A stretch of DNA of 64,000 bases from contig CANNAD010000001.1 in NCBI GenBank assembly GCA_947502645.1, forward strand, positions 248,001 to 312,000, in the 5' to 3' direction. This DNA comes from an uncultured Micrococcaceae bacterium. GTDB lineage: Bacteria; Actinomycetota; Actinomycetes; Actinomycetales; Micrococcaceae. Shown in pieces: positions 19,694 through 29,126 of this stretch; positions within the stretch are counted from its first letter, which is position 1; each line of letters opens with the position of its first letter. The position numbers were made by a program, and so were the translations under genes. The notes beneath the pieces are model-generated. The model had not been told where the DNA came from, did not search any database, and saw only the letters and a list, made by a program, of their open reading frames with translations.

Positions 19694-20051
19694 GGCGTCG
19701 TGCCTCTTTCTCCAGTGAGTACCTTAGTGGTGCCCTTGTGCAATTACCGTGCCTGAATCCGTGGATTCGACACCTCCTCCAGCAGACTGAATCCGGAAAA
19801 CCGGGTTCCTCACCCTGCCGAGGGACCGACCCCCGCGGTCGGGCGTGTCGCATGAGATGTGCCAACAACGCCCGAAGAATTGGGGTGGGTTATATTTGGT
19901 CTCCGCCGCCCGTTGGACGAACTCCCCGCATCTGGCATTATCCAGACCGGGATTCCGTCTCGTTTCGAGCACGCGAGAGCACTTGAACAACTCAACTATT
20001 CTGCCAGAGTCAATCGGAGATTGCTAATCCGATTGAACCTGCGACGGCGTT
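19694..20051 (-). promoter_or_regulatory. S10 operon leader and promoter region
   Basis: No gene is supported in these 358 bp between the giant membrane protein gene and rpsJ. It contains an 8-bp inverted repeat CAATCGGA/TCCGATTG (20011-20035), a candidate promoter, a 6-bp hairpin CCGACC/GGTCGG (19826-19842), and a GAATCC/GGATTC repeat (19755-19768). Short open frames here have no recognisable product. The leader would be about 300 nt, long enough for translational or antitermination control of the ribosomal operon. Confidence 0.5.
19998..20027 (-). promoter_or_regulatory. Candidate promoter of the S10 operon
   Basis: Minus-strand TTAGCA (20022-20027) and CAGAAT (19998-20003) are separated by 18 bp; the second is one base from the actinobacterial TAGAAT-type -10. 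The -35 lies in the loop of the CAATCGGA inverted repeat. A TTGACT also occurs between the two hexamers. Pattern evidence only. Confidence 0.35.
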
Positions 20052-23000
20052 TCAGGAGCTGATGGAGTCCTTGCTGCGGTACAAGCGCCACACAGCGAAG
20101 GAGATCAGGGCCACCGCCAGGAGCGCAAGGAGAACGAATGTGTACCCTCGAAGGAACCACAGGGCAGCCAACGACAATCCTGCCGCGCCCCACCATGTAA
20201 AGGTTCGAGATGGCCACAGTACTCCGGTGAAAAGAAGAACTGCATGCCCCAGTAGAGCCCATATCTGGTGGCCGGAGTCCTGTGTGAGCATCGCCATCAG
20301 ACCACTGATACTGAGAATCGATGCGGCTGCGAGCATCCAACCGTACCCGGCCCGGTGTCCACTCCCACCCCACCCATAGATTGCAATCAGGGCTGTGGCG
20401 CCGACCCATCCTTGTGCCAGCCAAAAGAGGGACACGTCCGGATCAAGATACGTCCAGATGCGTTCGGCGGCGAAGACCGCCACCAGGAACACTATGCGGC
20501 CGGCAAGTTGACGTCGTTGGCGTGGAACTTCAAACACGATCAGGACCGCAGCCACCACCAGAAGTACTGACGCCACAACCGCAATTCGGTCTTCGGTCAT
20601 TGCCACCAGAGCACCAAATGCGAGGGCAACGTTGACGGTCACTGCAGCATAGCGACGCCGTAGTTCTCCGATCCGGCTTCTGCCCCGGATGAGCAGCCAT
20701 CCGTAGATCAATGCGGCAGCGCTACCGTGAGCCATCAGCTGCAGTTCCCAAAGAGTCATGTCCAGCGGCAGGGCACGCCGACTTTCAGCGCCAGCGAACC
20801 AACACGCCGCGATAGTTAGGACTGCGCCTATGGCGTAGAGGGAGGGCCTATTCCAGGTGTGGGATTCAAGCAGCACAATTGCAGCGGCCAGCAGCAGAGC
20901 CACAGCAGGCGCCCAACCGCCGGCTGCAAGCGCGAAGAGGGACCCTTCCAGAATAAACACCCACACGGCGACCGTTGCTGCAATCACATGCCTTCTGCCT
21001 ACGGCCGTAGTTTGACGCACGAGCCATCCTGTGACCCCCAGGGACAATGCTGATGCAGCAACATGCCCATGTGAGAGCTCCGCGGCGCCCAACCACCCGT
21101 CGGCGCTGAACGGAAGTACTGAGCTGAACACCACCAGCATGATAGGAACACAGCTCAGGGCAAGGAGCCTGAGCCGTTTGGTGCTCCATGTTGATATGAC
21201 CAGCAGGACCAGGAACAGCGCTGCGAGCGAAGTTGCTGTGACTCCCCGCTGAGCCTCCACTCCGGTTGCCGTGAAGTAGACCGGATGTGCAGCAATCAGC
21301 AGCACAATGGTGAGCGAACCTGAAGCACGTTGATAGCCAAGGTCCCGCGTGTAGTGCCTGAAGACAGTTCGTAAAAGCTCCTGAACAAGCAGAGACAGAA
21401 CGAAGACTGTGACATACGTGTGAACGGATACCTTTAGGTCCCACAGACACACGCTTGTCAGCAGGGTCAGCTGGATTTGCCCTGCCAGGAAGTAGGCGCC
21501 TCTGGCTGCGCTTCCTCGATGACGCACAGCCAGAGTTAGACAGTAGAGCACCCCGACCGCCAGCAGAATCTCATATTCGAGGACGTCGAATACTCCGGTG
21601 GCGAGCAACGCGGTCAAGGGAAATGCAGCGGCGGCTGGTAGCCCAATCCATCGGACCCGGTTGAGTAAAACCACTCCGCTGATGACGGCGCCAAGTAGCA
21701 GAATCCACATTGACGATACAGCGGCCCACTCCGGGCCATCGAGATCAGCCAGAGCGGCTGCGGGCCCGATCGACAAGACAAGGTAGGTGGTAGTGACGAC
21801 GGCGATGAACCGTGCAGGTTGCCGATCGCGGCGTAGCATCACCAGACTAGCCAGCTGGCAGGCGAGGAATCCCGCGGACAACACAAGAAGCGACATGGTG
21901 ACGCTTCCAGCGTCCTGCGTCTCGGGCCAATGCCCGAGGGTAAAAACAGAGGCCGTTCCGGCCGTCATGCCTATCGCCACGTACCGGTACGATCTCCGAA
22001 CAATCGAGTCCTCGTGGTGGGATGCCATGAGGAGCAAATAACCCAGGGCAGCAATCAGCAGTAGTTCATAGTCGTGGACCTGAAATACCAACGCACCGAA
22101 GAGGGCAGTCGTTGCGAGCGATACGGGAGGAACGGCTTCCAGCCATGGGTTCTGACGAAACAGAAGAATCGACGGAACGACCGCTCCGGCCAAGGTGAGC
22201 CACAGGCTCCCGATCTGCATCCCTTGAGGCGCAGAGCCAGTCAAAAGCACAACAGCCAGGGTGTAGCCCAGGACACCGGCCCCGACGATCACGTAGGCAG
22301 GGCTCTGGAGCGTTCGTTTTTGGAGCCGCTGGACAAGGCTGATCAGCTGGTTGAGAACCAGGACTACGATCATGACGAAGATGGCGAGCTGCCCTGAGGA
22401 TAGAGAATCATCTGAAGGCCAGTAATCTGCGACCAAAAGGCCCGACGCGACAACCACGAGCCCTCTGCTGGCTAACCGGTACAAGGTACGCATCGTCGAA
22501 CCTGGAACAGCCATGACGGCGCGGAACGCGGTATAGACAAGCACCAGAGCCAGGACGATCTCAAAGCTCCACAGTTCCTGGCCAGAGAGGAATACGACAA
22601 GGACGAGCGCTGCTGGAACAAGGACTACACGATGCCCACGCATCCGCCAGGCCAGAATCATCGTCACAACGAGGGTGGCGACCACCACCGAGAGAATTGT
22701 CGTGGGCCCGCTTTCGGAGCTTGGCCAGATGTAGAGCGCGACAATATTAAACCCAAGAGCCACCGCAAACGACCAGCAGGCATCTACAATCTGCCAGCGA
22801 CGTAGGGCAAGTGCCTGTCGCTGTTCAGTGAGCGGCGGGGCGGGTTGCTTCACCACCTCCGCCTCTTCCTCAACTGTGGGAGCAAACCGTGCAAGATCGC
22901 TCAAGTGGCCACCGAACGTTGCGGCCAGCCGCTGTGGCAGGAAGGCCACAACGATCGCCTGGAGTGACACGCAGCCGGCAGCCACACTCACCATCGCAGC

Positions 23001-24173
23001 TCCGCCGGCGTCGAAAGCGGCGGCGGCCGACAATGCCATAAGGACCACGGTCAGGCGCAGTGAATAGACGTTAAGCGCGGCTTCCCGGGAGCTGGACGTA
23101 CCCCACAATGCGACGAGATAAAACAGGGACGCTGCGGCGGTAATCAGGAGATAGTCGAATGACGAAAGGCTTGCCAGGTTGAATAGTGACAGGAGAACTG
23201 CGCCCGGCACTATATAGCCGTGCACTTCTCGGATTACCTGCAGGTAAACTCTCCCGGCCAGGCTCGGGCGAAGTCTGCTGGCAACCATCAGGAGCGTTGC
23301 TACGCAGATGGTCGCAGCGAAGTACCACACGAGCCCTGCGCCCAATACGTTGCCGGGGGCCCACACCACTGAGAGCATGAAAGGCAACGACAGGTAGGCT
23401 ACCAGCTTGCTCCTCAGTCGAAGTGCGGCGTACATGAAGGCAACCGCACCTACGGCAGCCGTCGCGAGCCACGACCAACCGACGTTGTGAATAACGAGCA
23501 CGTTCAGCGCAAGACCGCTGAACGGAATCATGGCAAGCGCGGCCCCCACGAAGGTTTGGCCCGCTGGCCGGAGCCGTTCCATGTGCCCGTACACCCACAG
23601 ACCGGAGCCATAGAACAGCGCCGCTACCACCGCGACTACGCCAAAACGGAGGAATGGAGGAAATTCCGTACCGAGGAACAGGGCGGTTGCAGCAATCAGC
23701 AACAGGCTTGCCGTGAAGAGCGTTACATTGATGTTGCGCAGATCCCGGGCAGCACGGGTAGCCGCCGCGTCGACCGACGGTTCCGGCTGATCGCTCCGCC
23801 AAGATGACCCAGGAGACGTCTGACCCTTCACAGAGCTGAGCGGAGCCTGCGCTCCCTGTGGTTTCGGCGCCACAGTCTGCCGTGCTGGAAAAGTGACGGT
23901 CGCCGTTGCGTCTCGAACAACTTCCGGCCTTTGCGGGGCAGCGAAGGGAGCCGTGTGGCTGTCTACTGTTGCAGACACGGAAGCCGATCGGTCGGCAGCG
24001 CTGCCAGCAGCCTGCCAGCCTGCCACGTATCCCTGCTCGTAGATGACAGCTGGTGGGGGCACGTTTGCGTAGCTGTCTGTCTCGGAGTCTACGCGACTCA
24101 TACGGGCAGCTTTGAACAGCCAGCCGAACACCAGGCCTATGCCGAGACCAACCAGCAATAACAGTAATTCCAT
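20052..24173 (-). CDS. Giant polytopic membrane protein of unknown function (about 1,373 residues)
   Basis: I do not recognise a defined function. The product starts with a membrane segment (MELLLLLVGLGIGLVFGWLF), then a roughly 110-residue soluble, Ala/Pro/Ser-rich linker, then about 40 or more hydrophobic segments in near-continuous array, with a short soluble break near residue 430 (KQPAPPLTEQRQ). No catalytic motif, nucleotide-binding loop or repeat signature was seen. The layout recalls DUF2339-like or SCO7613-type actinobacterial membrane proteins. ATG 24173 is preferred because the first helix begins there and GGGGAG lies 12 bases upstream; the frame also opens at GTG 24206. It sits between tuf and rpsJ, where many genomes have those genes adjacent, and is separated from tuf by a terminator, so it probably has its own promoter. 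Confidence 0.85.
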   Translation of the reverse strand: MELLLLLVGLGIGLVFGWLFKAARMSRVDSETDSYANVPPPAVIYEQGYVAGWQAAGSAADRSASVSATVDSHTAPFAAPQRPEVVRDATATVTFPARQTVAPKPQGAQAPLSSVKGQTSPGSSWRSDQPEPSVDAAATRAARDLRNINVTLFTASLLLIAATALFLGTEFPPFLRFGVVAVVAALFYGSGLWVYGHMERLRPAGQTFVGAALAMIPFSGLALNVLVIHNVGWSWLATAAVGAVAFMYAALRLRSKLVAYLSLPFMLSVVWAPGNVLGAGLVWYFAATICVATLLMVASRLRPSLAGRVYLQVIREVHGYIVPGAVLLSLFNLASLSSFDYLLITAAASLFYLVALWGTSSSREAALNVYSLRLTVVLMALSAAAAFDAGGAAMVSVAAGCVSLQAIVVAFLPQRLAATFGGHLSDLARFAPTVEEEAEVVKQPAPPLTEQRQALALRRWQIVDACWSFAVALGFNIVALYIWPSSESGPTTILSVVVATLVVTMILAWRMRGHRVVLVPAALVLVVFLSGQELWSFEIVLALVLVYTAFRAVMAVPGSTMRTLYRLASRGLVVVASGLLVADYWPSDDSLSSGQLAIFVMIVVLVLNQLISLVQRLQKRTLQSPAYVIVGAGVLGYTLAVVLLTGSAPQGMQIGSLWLTLAGAVVPSILLFRQNPWLEAVPPVSLATTALFGALVFQVHDYELLLIAALGYLLLMASHHEDSIVRRSYRYVAIGMTAGTASVFTLGHWPETQDAGSVTMSLLVLSAGFLACQLASLVMLRRDRQPARFIAVVTTTYLVLSIGPAAALADLDGPEWAAVSSMWILLLGAVISGVVLLNRVRWIGLPAAAAFPLTALLATGVFDVLEYEILLAVGVLYCLTLAVRHRGSAARGAYFLAGQIQLTLLTSVCLWDLKVSVHTYVTVFVLSLLVQELLRTVFRHYTRDLGYQRASGSLTIVLLIAAHPVYFTATGVEAQRGVTATSLAALFLVLLVISTWSTKRLRLLALSCVPIMLVVFSSVLPFSADGWLGAAELSHGHVAASALSLGVTGWLVRQTTAVGRRHVIAATVAVWVFILEGSLFALAAGGWAPAVALLLAAAIVLLESHTWNRPSLYAIGAVLTIAACWFAGAESRRALPLDMTLWELQLMAHGSAAALIYGWLLIRGRSRIGELRRRYAAVTVNVALAFGALVAMTEDRIAVVASVLLVVAAVLIVFEVPRQRRQLAGRIVFLVAVFAAERIWTYLDPDVSLFWLAQGWVGATALIAIYGWGGSGHRAGYGWMLAAASILSISGLMAMLTQDSGHQIWALLGHAVLLFTGVLWPSRTFTWWGAAGLSLAALWFLRGYTFVLLALLAVALISFAVWRLYRSKDSISS

Positions 24174-24284
24174 GTGGTAGCGAGACTCCCCCATTGAGCG
24201 GCTCACGCCGTTAACAAGACAACTGCAATTCTATCGATGCCCATGCCTTCCAACTGGCCGCTGTGGATAACTCGGTTAACGCAA

Positions 24285-24317
24285 AGATCCCCCTGCTGCC
24301 AAAGCAACAGGGGGATT
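24285..24317 (-). terminator. Intrinsic terminator of the str operon (after tuf)
   Basis: Stem ATCCCCCTG/CAGGGGGAT (24287-24295 and 24308-24316), with an interior that can add GC pairs, followed on the minus strand by TTTGCG. It lies 42 bp after the tuf stop and before the giant membrane protein gene, isolating the two units. Confidence 0.75.
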
Positions 24318-24358
24318 CTTGACAGCACCCGCGAGCGGGTACCTCAAGGAGTCAGAGA

Positions 24359-25549
24359 CTACTTGTTGATCTTGGTGACACGACCTGAGCCAACTGTGCG
24401 GCCGCCTTCGCGGATAGCAAAGCCGAGGCCGTCTTCCATAGCGATCGGCTGAATCAGCTCGACGCTCATTTCGGTGTTGTCGCCGGGCATAACCATCTCG
24501 GTGCCCTCAGGCAGCGTGATGACACCGGTGACGTCCGTGGTGCGGAAGTAGAACTGCGGGCGGTAGTTCGAGTAGAACGGGTTGTGACGCCCACCCTCAT
24601 CCTTGGAGAGGATGTAAACGTTCGCCTCAAAGTTCGTGTGCGGTGTGATGGAACCCGGCTTGACGATGACCTGACCGCGCTCAACGTCTTCACGCTTGAT
24701 ACCGCGCAGCAGCAGACCACAGTTCTCGCCTGCCCAGGCTTCGTCGAGCTGCTTGTGGAACATCTCGATACCCGTAACAGTGGTTTTCTGTACGGGGCGG
24801 ATGCCGACAATCTCGACCTCAGAGTTGATCGCAAGCGTTCCACGCTCTGCACGACCCGTAACAACGGTTCCACGACCAGTGATCGTGAAGACGTCCTCAA
24901 CGGGCATCAGGAACGGCTTGTCCTTGTCGCGGATGGGGTCCGGGACGCTCTCGTCGACAGCTGCCATCAGGTCCTCAACGGACTTGACCCAGGTAGCGTC
25001 GCCTTCAAGTGCCTTCAGAGCCGAAACGCGGACAACAGGAGCGTTGTCGCCGTCGAAGTCCTGGTCGCTCAGCAGTTCGCGAACTTCCATTTCCACGAGG
25101 TCCAGCAGTTCTTCGTCGTCAACCATGTCCGACTTGTTCAAGGCAACCAGCAGGTAGGGAACACCCACCTGGCGGGCGAGCAGAACGTGCTCACGCGTCT
25201 GGGCCATCGGGCCGTCAGTGGCGGCAACCACGAGGATTGCACCGTCCATCTGTGCAGCACCGGTGATCATGTTCTTGATGTAGTCAGCGTGACCCGGAGC
25301 ATCAACGTGAGCGTAGTGACGCTTCTCCGTCTGGTACTCAATGTGGGAGATGTTGATGGTGATACCGCGCTGGCGCTCTTCCGGCGCGTTGTCGATCTGA
25401 TCGAAAGCCGACGCCTCGTTGAGGTCAGGATACTTGTCGTGCAGCACCTTGGAGATGGCTGCAGTCAAAGTGGTCTTACCGTGGTCAACGTGACCGATGG
25501 TTCCGATGTTTACGTGCGGCTTTGTCCGCTCGAACTTGGCCTTGGCCAC
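24359..25549 (-). CDS. tuf: Elongation factor Tu
   Basis: GTPase that delivers aminoacyl-tRNA to the ribosome. The 396-residue product has the P-loop GHVDHGKT, switch [14 protein letters not shown], the NKSD guanine motif, and the C-terminal [20 protein letters not shown] barrel segment. Normal length and full domain set. It is 165 bp downstream of fusA; the spacer contains strong inverted repeats. The ATG is preceded by AGGAGG. Confidence 0.99.
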   Translation of the reverse strand: MAKAKFERTKPHVNIGTIGHVDHGKTTLTAAISKVLHDKYPDLNEASAFDQIDNAPEERQRGITINISHIEYQTEKRHYAHVDAPGHADYIKNMITGAAQMDGAILVVAATDGPMAQTREHVLLARQVGVPYLLVALNKSDMVDDEELLDLVEMEVRELLSDQDFDGDNAPVVRVSALKALEGDATWVKSVEDLMAAVDESVPDPIRDKDKPFLMPVEDVFTITGRGTVVTGRAERGTLAINSEVEIVGIRPVQKTTVTGIEMFHKQLDEAWAGENCGLLLRGIKREDVERGQVIVKPGSITPHTNFEANVYILSKDEGGRHNPFYSNYRPQFYFRTTDVTGVITLPEGTEMVMPGDNTEMSVELIQPIAMEDGLGFAIREGGRTVGSGRVTKINK

Positions 25550-25641
25550 GAGTTCCTCCTAGAACGATGTAAGAAGACTTACTCTCAGTGACGCTTTTCG
25601 TCACCGAAACTCCAGCAAGTCTACTTGGGGCATTGTCAATT

Positions 25642-25701
25642 GATGAAATTTCATCCTGCATCGCCGTCGTCGTCCCCCTTGACGGGGAATCGACGACGGC
25701 G
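25642..25701 (-). promoter_or_regulatory. fusA-tuf spacer inverted repeats
   Basis: Two features lie side by side: a large GC-rich hairpin (25662-25701; outer arms CGCCGTCGTCG and CGACGACGGCG, inner CCCC/GGGG) directly after the fusA stop, and a perfect 14-bp palindrome GATGAAATTTCATC at 25642-25655. The hairpin has no following U tract on the minus strand. It may be a weak terminator, an RNA-processing or stability element, or part of a separate tuf promoter region. Confidence 0.5.
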
Positions 25702-25714
25702 ACAGTACGGAAAT

Positions 25715-27829
25715 TTACTCTCCGCGGTTCTTCTGTACGATTTCCTCAGCTACTGCCTTGGGAACCTCGGAATAGCTGTCGAACTGCATGGAGTACACCG
25801 CGCGGCCCTGAGTCTTCGACCGGAGGTCACCGATGTAGCCAAACATCTCGGACAGTGGGACGTTTGCACGTACCACCTTGACTCCACTGGCATCCTCCAT
25901 GGAGAGAATCTGACCACGGCGCGAGTTCAGATCGCCGATCACATCTCCCATGTACTCCTCCGGCGTACGAACTTCAACCGCCATCAGCGGCTCAAGCAGT
26001 ACTGGATTAGCGCGTCGTGCACCTTCCTTGAAGACCTGGGATCCTGCGATCTTGAAGGCCATTTCGGAAGAGTCGACGTCGTGGTAGGCGCCGTCAAGCA
26101 GTTTTGCCTTGACACCAACCAGCGGATAGCCGGCAAGGATACCCAAACGCATTGCGTCCTGGATACCTGCATCAACGGAGGGGATGTATTCGCGAGGAAT
26201 ACGGCCACCGGTGACCTTGTTCTCGAACTCGTAGAACACGCCGTCCGAGGTGTCCAGCGGCTCGAACGAGACCTGGACCTTTGCGAACTGACCCGAACCA
26301 CCCGTCTGCTTCTTGTGGGTGAAGTCGACCTTGTCGACGGCCTTCTTGATGGTCTCGCGGTACGCAACCTGGGGCTTACCCACATTGGCCTCGACGCGGA
26401 ACTCACGACGCATACGGTCCACGAGAATGTCGAGGTGGAGCTCGCCCATTCCGCCGATTTCCGTCTGGCCGGTGTCTTCGTTCTGGCTCACCGTGAAGGT
26501 GGGGTCCTCATCCGAGAGCTTCTGGATAGCCGTTGACAGCTTTTCCTGGTCACCCTTGGTCTTTGGTTCGATCGCAACGAAGATCACGGGCTCCGGGAAG
26601 CTCATGGACTCGAGCACAATCGGATTCGCCGGATCGCACAGGGTGTCGCCCGTCGTGACGTCCTTCAAGCCAATGGCCGCGTAGATATGACCAGTGGTGA
26701 TTTCGTCGACCGGGTTTTCCTTGTTGGCGTGCATCTGGAAGAGCTTCCCGATGCGCTCCTTCTTGCCCTTGGTGGTATTGATCACCTGTGCACCCGACGC
26801 AGCATGGCCCGAGTAGACACGAATGTACGTCAAGCGACCGAAGAACGGGTGCGTGACAACCTTGAACGCGAGTGCGGAGAACGGAGCCTCTGCATCGGCC
26901 GGACGCTCGAGAATGATCTCTTCGTCGCGGATGTCGTGGCCCTGGATGTTCGGAACGTCCAACGGAGTCGGCAGGTAGGAAACAACTGCGTCGAGCATCG
27001 GCTGCACGCCACGGTTCTTGAACGCAGAACCACAGAGAACAGGGTATGCCTCCGAATTGATGGTCAGCTTCCGAATGCCAGCCTTGATTTCCTCAAGAGT
27101 GAACTCTTCACCCTCGAGGTACTTGTTCATCAGCTCGTCGCTGGCTTCTGCCACGGCTTCGAGCAGGGCTGCACGGTACTCATCGGCCTTTTCGCGAAGA
27201 TCTTCAGGGATCTCTTCGATCTCGTACTTGGCACCCATGGTGACGTCACCCTTGGAGTCGCCGCGCCATGTCAGTGCACGCATCTCGACGAGGTCAACGA
27301 CGCCCTCGAAATCGCTTTCGGAACCAATGGGCAGCTGCAATACGATCGGCTTGGCCTTCAGGCGGTCCACAATGGTCTGGACCGTGAAGTAGAAGTCGGC
27401 GCCGAGCTTGTCCATCTTGTTGACGAAGCAAATACGCGGCACGTCATACTTGTCAGCCTGGCGCCACACGGTCTCTGACTGAGGCTCGACACCTTCCTTG
27501 CCATCGAACACTGCCACAGCACCGTCGAGCACACGCAGGGAGCGCTCAACCTCGACCGTGAAGTCCACGTGGCCGGGGGTGTCGATGATGTTGATCTGGT
27601 GGTTGTCCCAATAGCAGGTTGTTGCGGCGGAGGTGATCGTGATTCCGCGTTCCTGCTCCTGAGCCATCCAGTCCATGGTTGAGGCGCCGTCGTGCGTCTC
27701 ACCAATCTTGTGGTTGATGCCCGTGTAGAACAGGATTCGTTCGGTTGTGGTGGTCTTGCCGGCGTCAATGTGAGCCATGATGCCGATATTGCGGACCTTG
27801 TTGAGGTCGGTAAGCACGTCCAGTGCCAC
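25715..27829 (-). CDS. fusA: Elongation factor G
   Basis: Translocase GTPase. The 704-residue product has the P-loop [16 protein letters not shown], switch [22 protein letters not shown], the [10 protein letters not shown] guanine motif, and the domain IV/V segments [14 protein letters not shown] and [16 protein letters not shown]. Normal length. It follows rpsG by 78 bp across a hairpin (27868-27899) and precedes tuf, the usual rpsL-rpsG-fusA-tuf order. Confidence 0.99.
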   Translation of the reverse strand: MALDVLTDLNKVRNIGIMAHIDAGKTTTTERILFYTGINHKIGETHDGASTMDWMAQEQERGITITSAATTCYWDNHQINIIDTPGHVDFTVEVERSLRVLDGAVAVFDGKEGVEPQSETVWRQADKYDVPRICFVNKMDKLGADFYFTVQTIVDRLKAKPIVLQLPIGSESDFEGVVDLVEMRALTWRGDSKGDVTMGAKYEIEEIPEDLREKADEYRAALLEAVAEASDELMNKYLEGEEFTLEEIKAGIRKLTINSEAYPVLCGSAFKNRGVQPMLDAVVSYLPTPLDVPNIQGHDIRDEEIILERPADAEAPFSALAFKVVTHPFFGRLTYIRVYSGHAASGAQVINTTKGKKERIGKLFQMHANKENPVDEITTGHIYAAIGLKDVTTGDTLCDPANPIVLESMSFPEPVIFVAIEPKTKGDQEKLSTAIQKLSDEDPTFTVSQNEDTGQTEIGGMGELHLDILVDRMRREFRVEANVGKPQVAYRETIKKAVDKVDFTHKKQTGGSGQFAKVQVSFEPLDTSDGVFYEFENKVTGGRIPREYIPSVDAGIQDAMRLGILAGYPLVGVKAKLLDGAYHDVDSSEMAFKIAGSQVFKEGARRANPVLLEPLMAVEVRTPEEYMGDVIGDLNSRRGQILSMEDASGVKVVRANVPLSEMFGYIGDLRSKTQGRAVYSMQFDSYSEVPKAVAEEIVQKNRGE

Positions 27830-27867
27830 GGTGTCTCCCTTATTCCGTCAAATGGAGTGGTTAGGCA

Positions 27868-27899
27868 CGGTGGCGGGAAACGATTGTTCCCCGCCACCG
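27868..27899 (-). other. Hairpin between rpsG and fusA
   Basis: Ten-bp inverted repeat CGGTGGCGGG/CCCGCCACCG (27868-27877 and 27890-27899) with a 12-nt loop, 9 bp after the rpsG stop. There is no U tract after it on the minus strand, so it is more likely a transcript-stability or processing element than a full terminator. Confidence 0.5.
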
Positions 27900-27907
27900 A
27901 AGGCGAT

Positions 27908-28378
27908 TTACCAGCGGTAGTGGGCGAATGCCTTGTTGGATTCGGCCATCTTGTGGGTGTCTTCGCGACGCTTTACAGCAGCACCGAGACCGTTTGAAGC
28001 GTCCAGGATTTCGTTCATGAGACGCTCGGTCATTGTTTTCTCACGGCGGGCCTTCGAGTATCCGACCAGCCAGCGCAGGGCAAGTGCCGTTGCGCGGCCG
28101 GGCTTGACCTCAACCGGTACCTGATAGGTGGCTCCACCAACACGGCGTGAGCGAACCTCAAGCGTGGGGCGCACGTTATCCATGGCCTTCTTCAGAGCAG
28201 CAACGGGATCGCCGCCGGTCTTCGTCTGCACGCCGTCGAGTGCACCGTAAACGATACGCTCGGCAGTGGACTTCTTACCGTCTACCAGAACCTTGTTGAT
28301 CAGCTGTGTAACGAGCGGCGAACCGTGTACCGGATCGACGACGAGGGGGCGCTTTGGCGCAGGACCCTTACGAGGCAT
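27908..28378 (-). CDS. rpsG: 30S ribosomal protein S7
   Basis: Head-assembly initiator and, in E. coli, translational repressor of the str operon. The 156-residue product has [20 protein letters not shown] at the N-terminus and [20 protein letters not shown] and [17 protein letters not shown] further on. Normal length. Its ATG overlaps the rpsL stop by one base (TAATG), consistent with coupling. Confidence 0.99.
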   Translation of the reverse strand: MPRKGPAPKRPLVVDPVHGSPLVTQLINKVLVDGKKSTAERIVYGALDGVQTKTGGDPVAALKKAMDNVRPTLEVRSRRVGGATYQVPVEVKPGRATALALRWLVGYSKARREKTMTERLMNEILDASNGLGAAVKRREDTHKMAESNKAFAHYRW

Positions 28379-28752
28379 TACTTCTTCTCCTTCTTGGCGC
28401 CGTACAGGCTGCGTGCCTGTCCACGATTCTTCACGCCCTGGGTGTCAAGCGCACCGCGAACGATCTTGTAGCGAACACCGGGGAGATCCTTCACACGACC
28501 GCCGCGAACAAGCACGATGGAGTGTTCCTGGAGGTTGTGGCCTACGCCCGGGATGTACGCGGTAACTTCGATGCCGCCGTTGAGGCGAACACGAGCAACC
28601 TTACGGAGCGCGGAGTTCGGCTTCTTGGGGGTGGTGGTGTAGACGCGGGTGCAAACACCGCGGCGCATGGGGCTTCCCTGAAGTGCAGGGGCCTTGGTCT
28701 TGGTGACCTTGGGTGTCCGGCCCTTCCGGACCAGCTGGTTAATTGTAGGCAC
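28378..28752 (-). CDS. rpsL: 30S ribosomal protein S12
   Basis: Decoding-centre protein. The 124-residue product begins [19 protein letters not shown]. The segments [18 protein letters not shown] and [17 protein letters not shown] show wild-type lysines at the two classic streptomycin-resistance positions (E. coli 42 and 87), so no resistance substitution is present. It opens the str operon, with a 374-bp gap upstream to rpoC. Confidence 0.99.
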   Translation of the reverse strand: MPTINQLVRKGRTPKVTKTKAPALQGSPMRRGVCTRVYTTTPKKPNSALRKVARVRLNGGIEVTAYIPGVGHNLQEHSIVLVRGGRVKDLPGVRYKIVRGALDTQGVKNRGQARSLYGAKKEKK

Positions 28753-29060
28753 TTATCAGTTCTCCATAAGTTCTATTCAGATAATTCTGCTTCGCTGCTC
28801 CCCACACCGGACGGCAATGCCAGTTCCGGGCAGATGGTCAGCTCTGTTGGTCGTTCAGCATTCCTACTCGCAGCATCCCGAGGGATACCAGGTAAACGAC
28901 CGTAGGCGTGCGAAAGTGTGGCATTCGTTGTACAAGTTCCCTACAACCCGGAGATACGCCTGCGAGGACGCCGATCCACTGCCACACATAAACAATTGTT
29001 CACCAGTCTACCAGATTTCACCCGTAAGGCAGTACGCGGCGAGATCACCCCTTAACTGGC
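28753..29060 (-). promoter_or_regulatory. rpoC-rpsL intergenic region with rpsL promoter
   Basis: No gene is supported here. On the minus strand an extended -10 element TGGTAGACT occurs at 29005-29013, without a convincing -35, which would give a leader of about 250 nt before rpsL. An AACAATTGTT palindrome lies next to it (28991-29000). A direct repeat related to the rpoC terminator arm begins at 29039. Confidence 0.4.
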
Positions 29061-29105
29061 GAGGTCACCCCTCACCTCCCGAACCGGGAGGTGAGGGGTG
29101 ACCTC
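29061..29105 (-). terminator. Perfect 20-bp hairpin after rpoC
   Basis: Arms 29061-29080 and 29086-29105 are perfectly complementary over 20 bp with the 5-nt loop GAACC. It lies 21 bp after the rpoC stop on the transcribed minus strand, so it is the likely end of the rpoBC transcript, although no U tract follows. A degenerate direct repeat of one arm lies at 29039-29052. Confidence 0.7.
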
Positions 29106-29126
29106 GTTGCCTTGGAGAGTGATTCC

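Noticed and set aside
19724-19990. Minus-strand 88-codon frame in the S10 leader
   Set aside because: No ribosome site or recognisable sequence; it overlaps the predicted leader hairpins.
24584-25591. A 335-codon plus-strand open frame over tuf
   Set aside because: Fully antisense to EF-Tu; its sequence has no family features.
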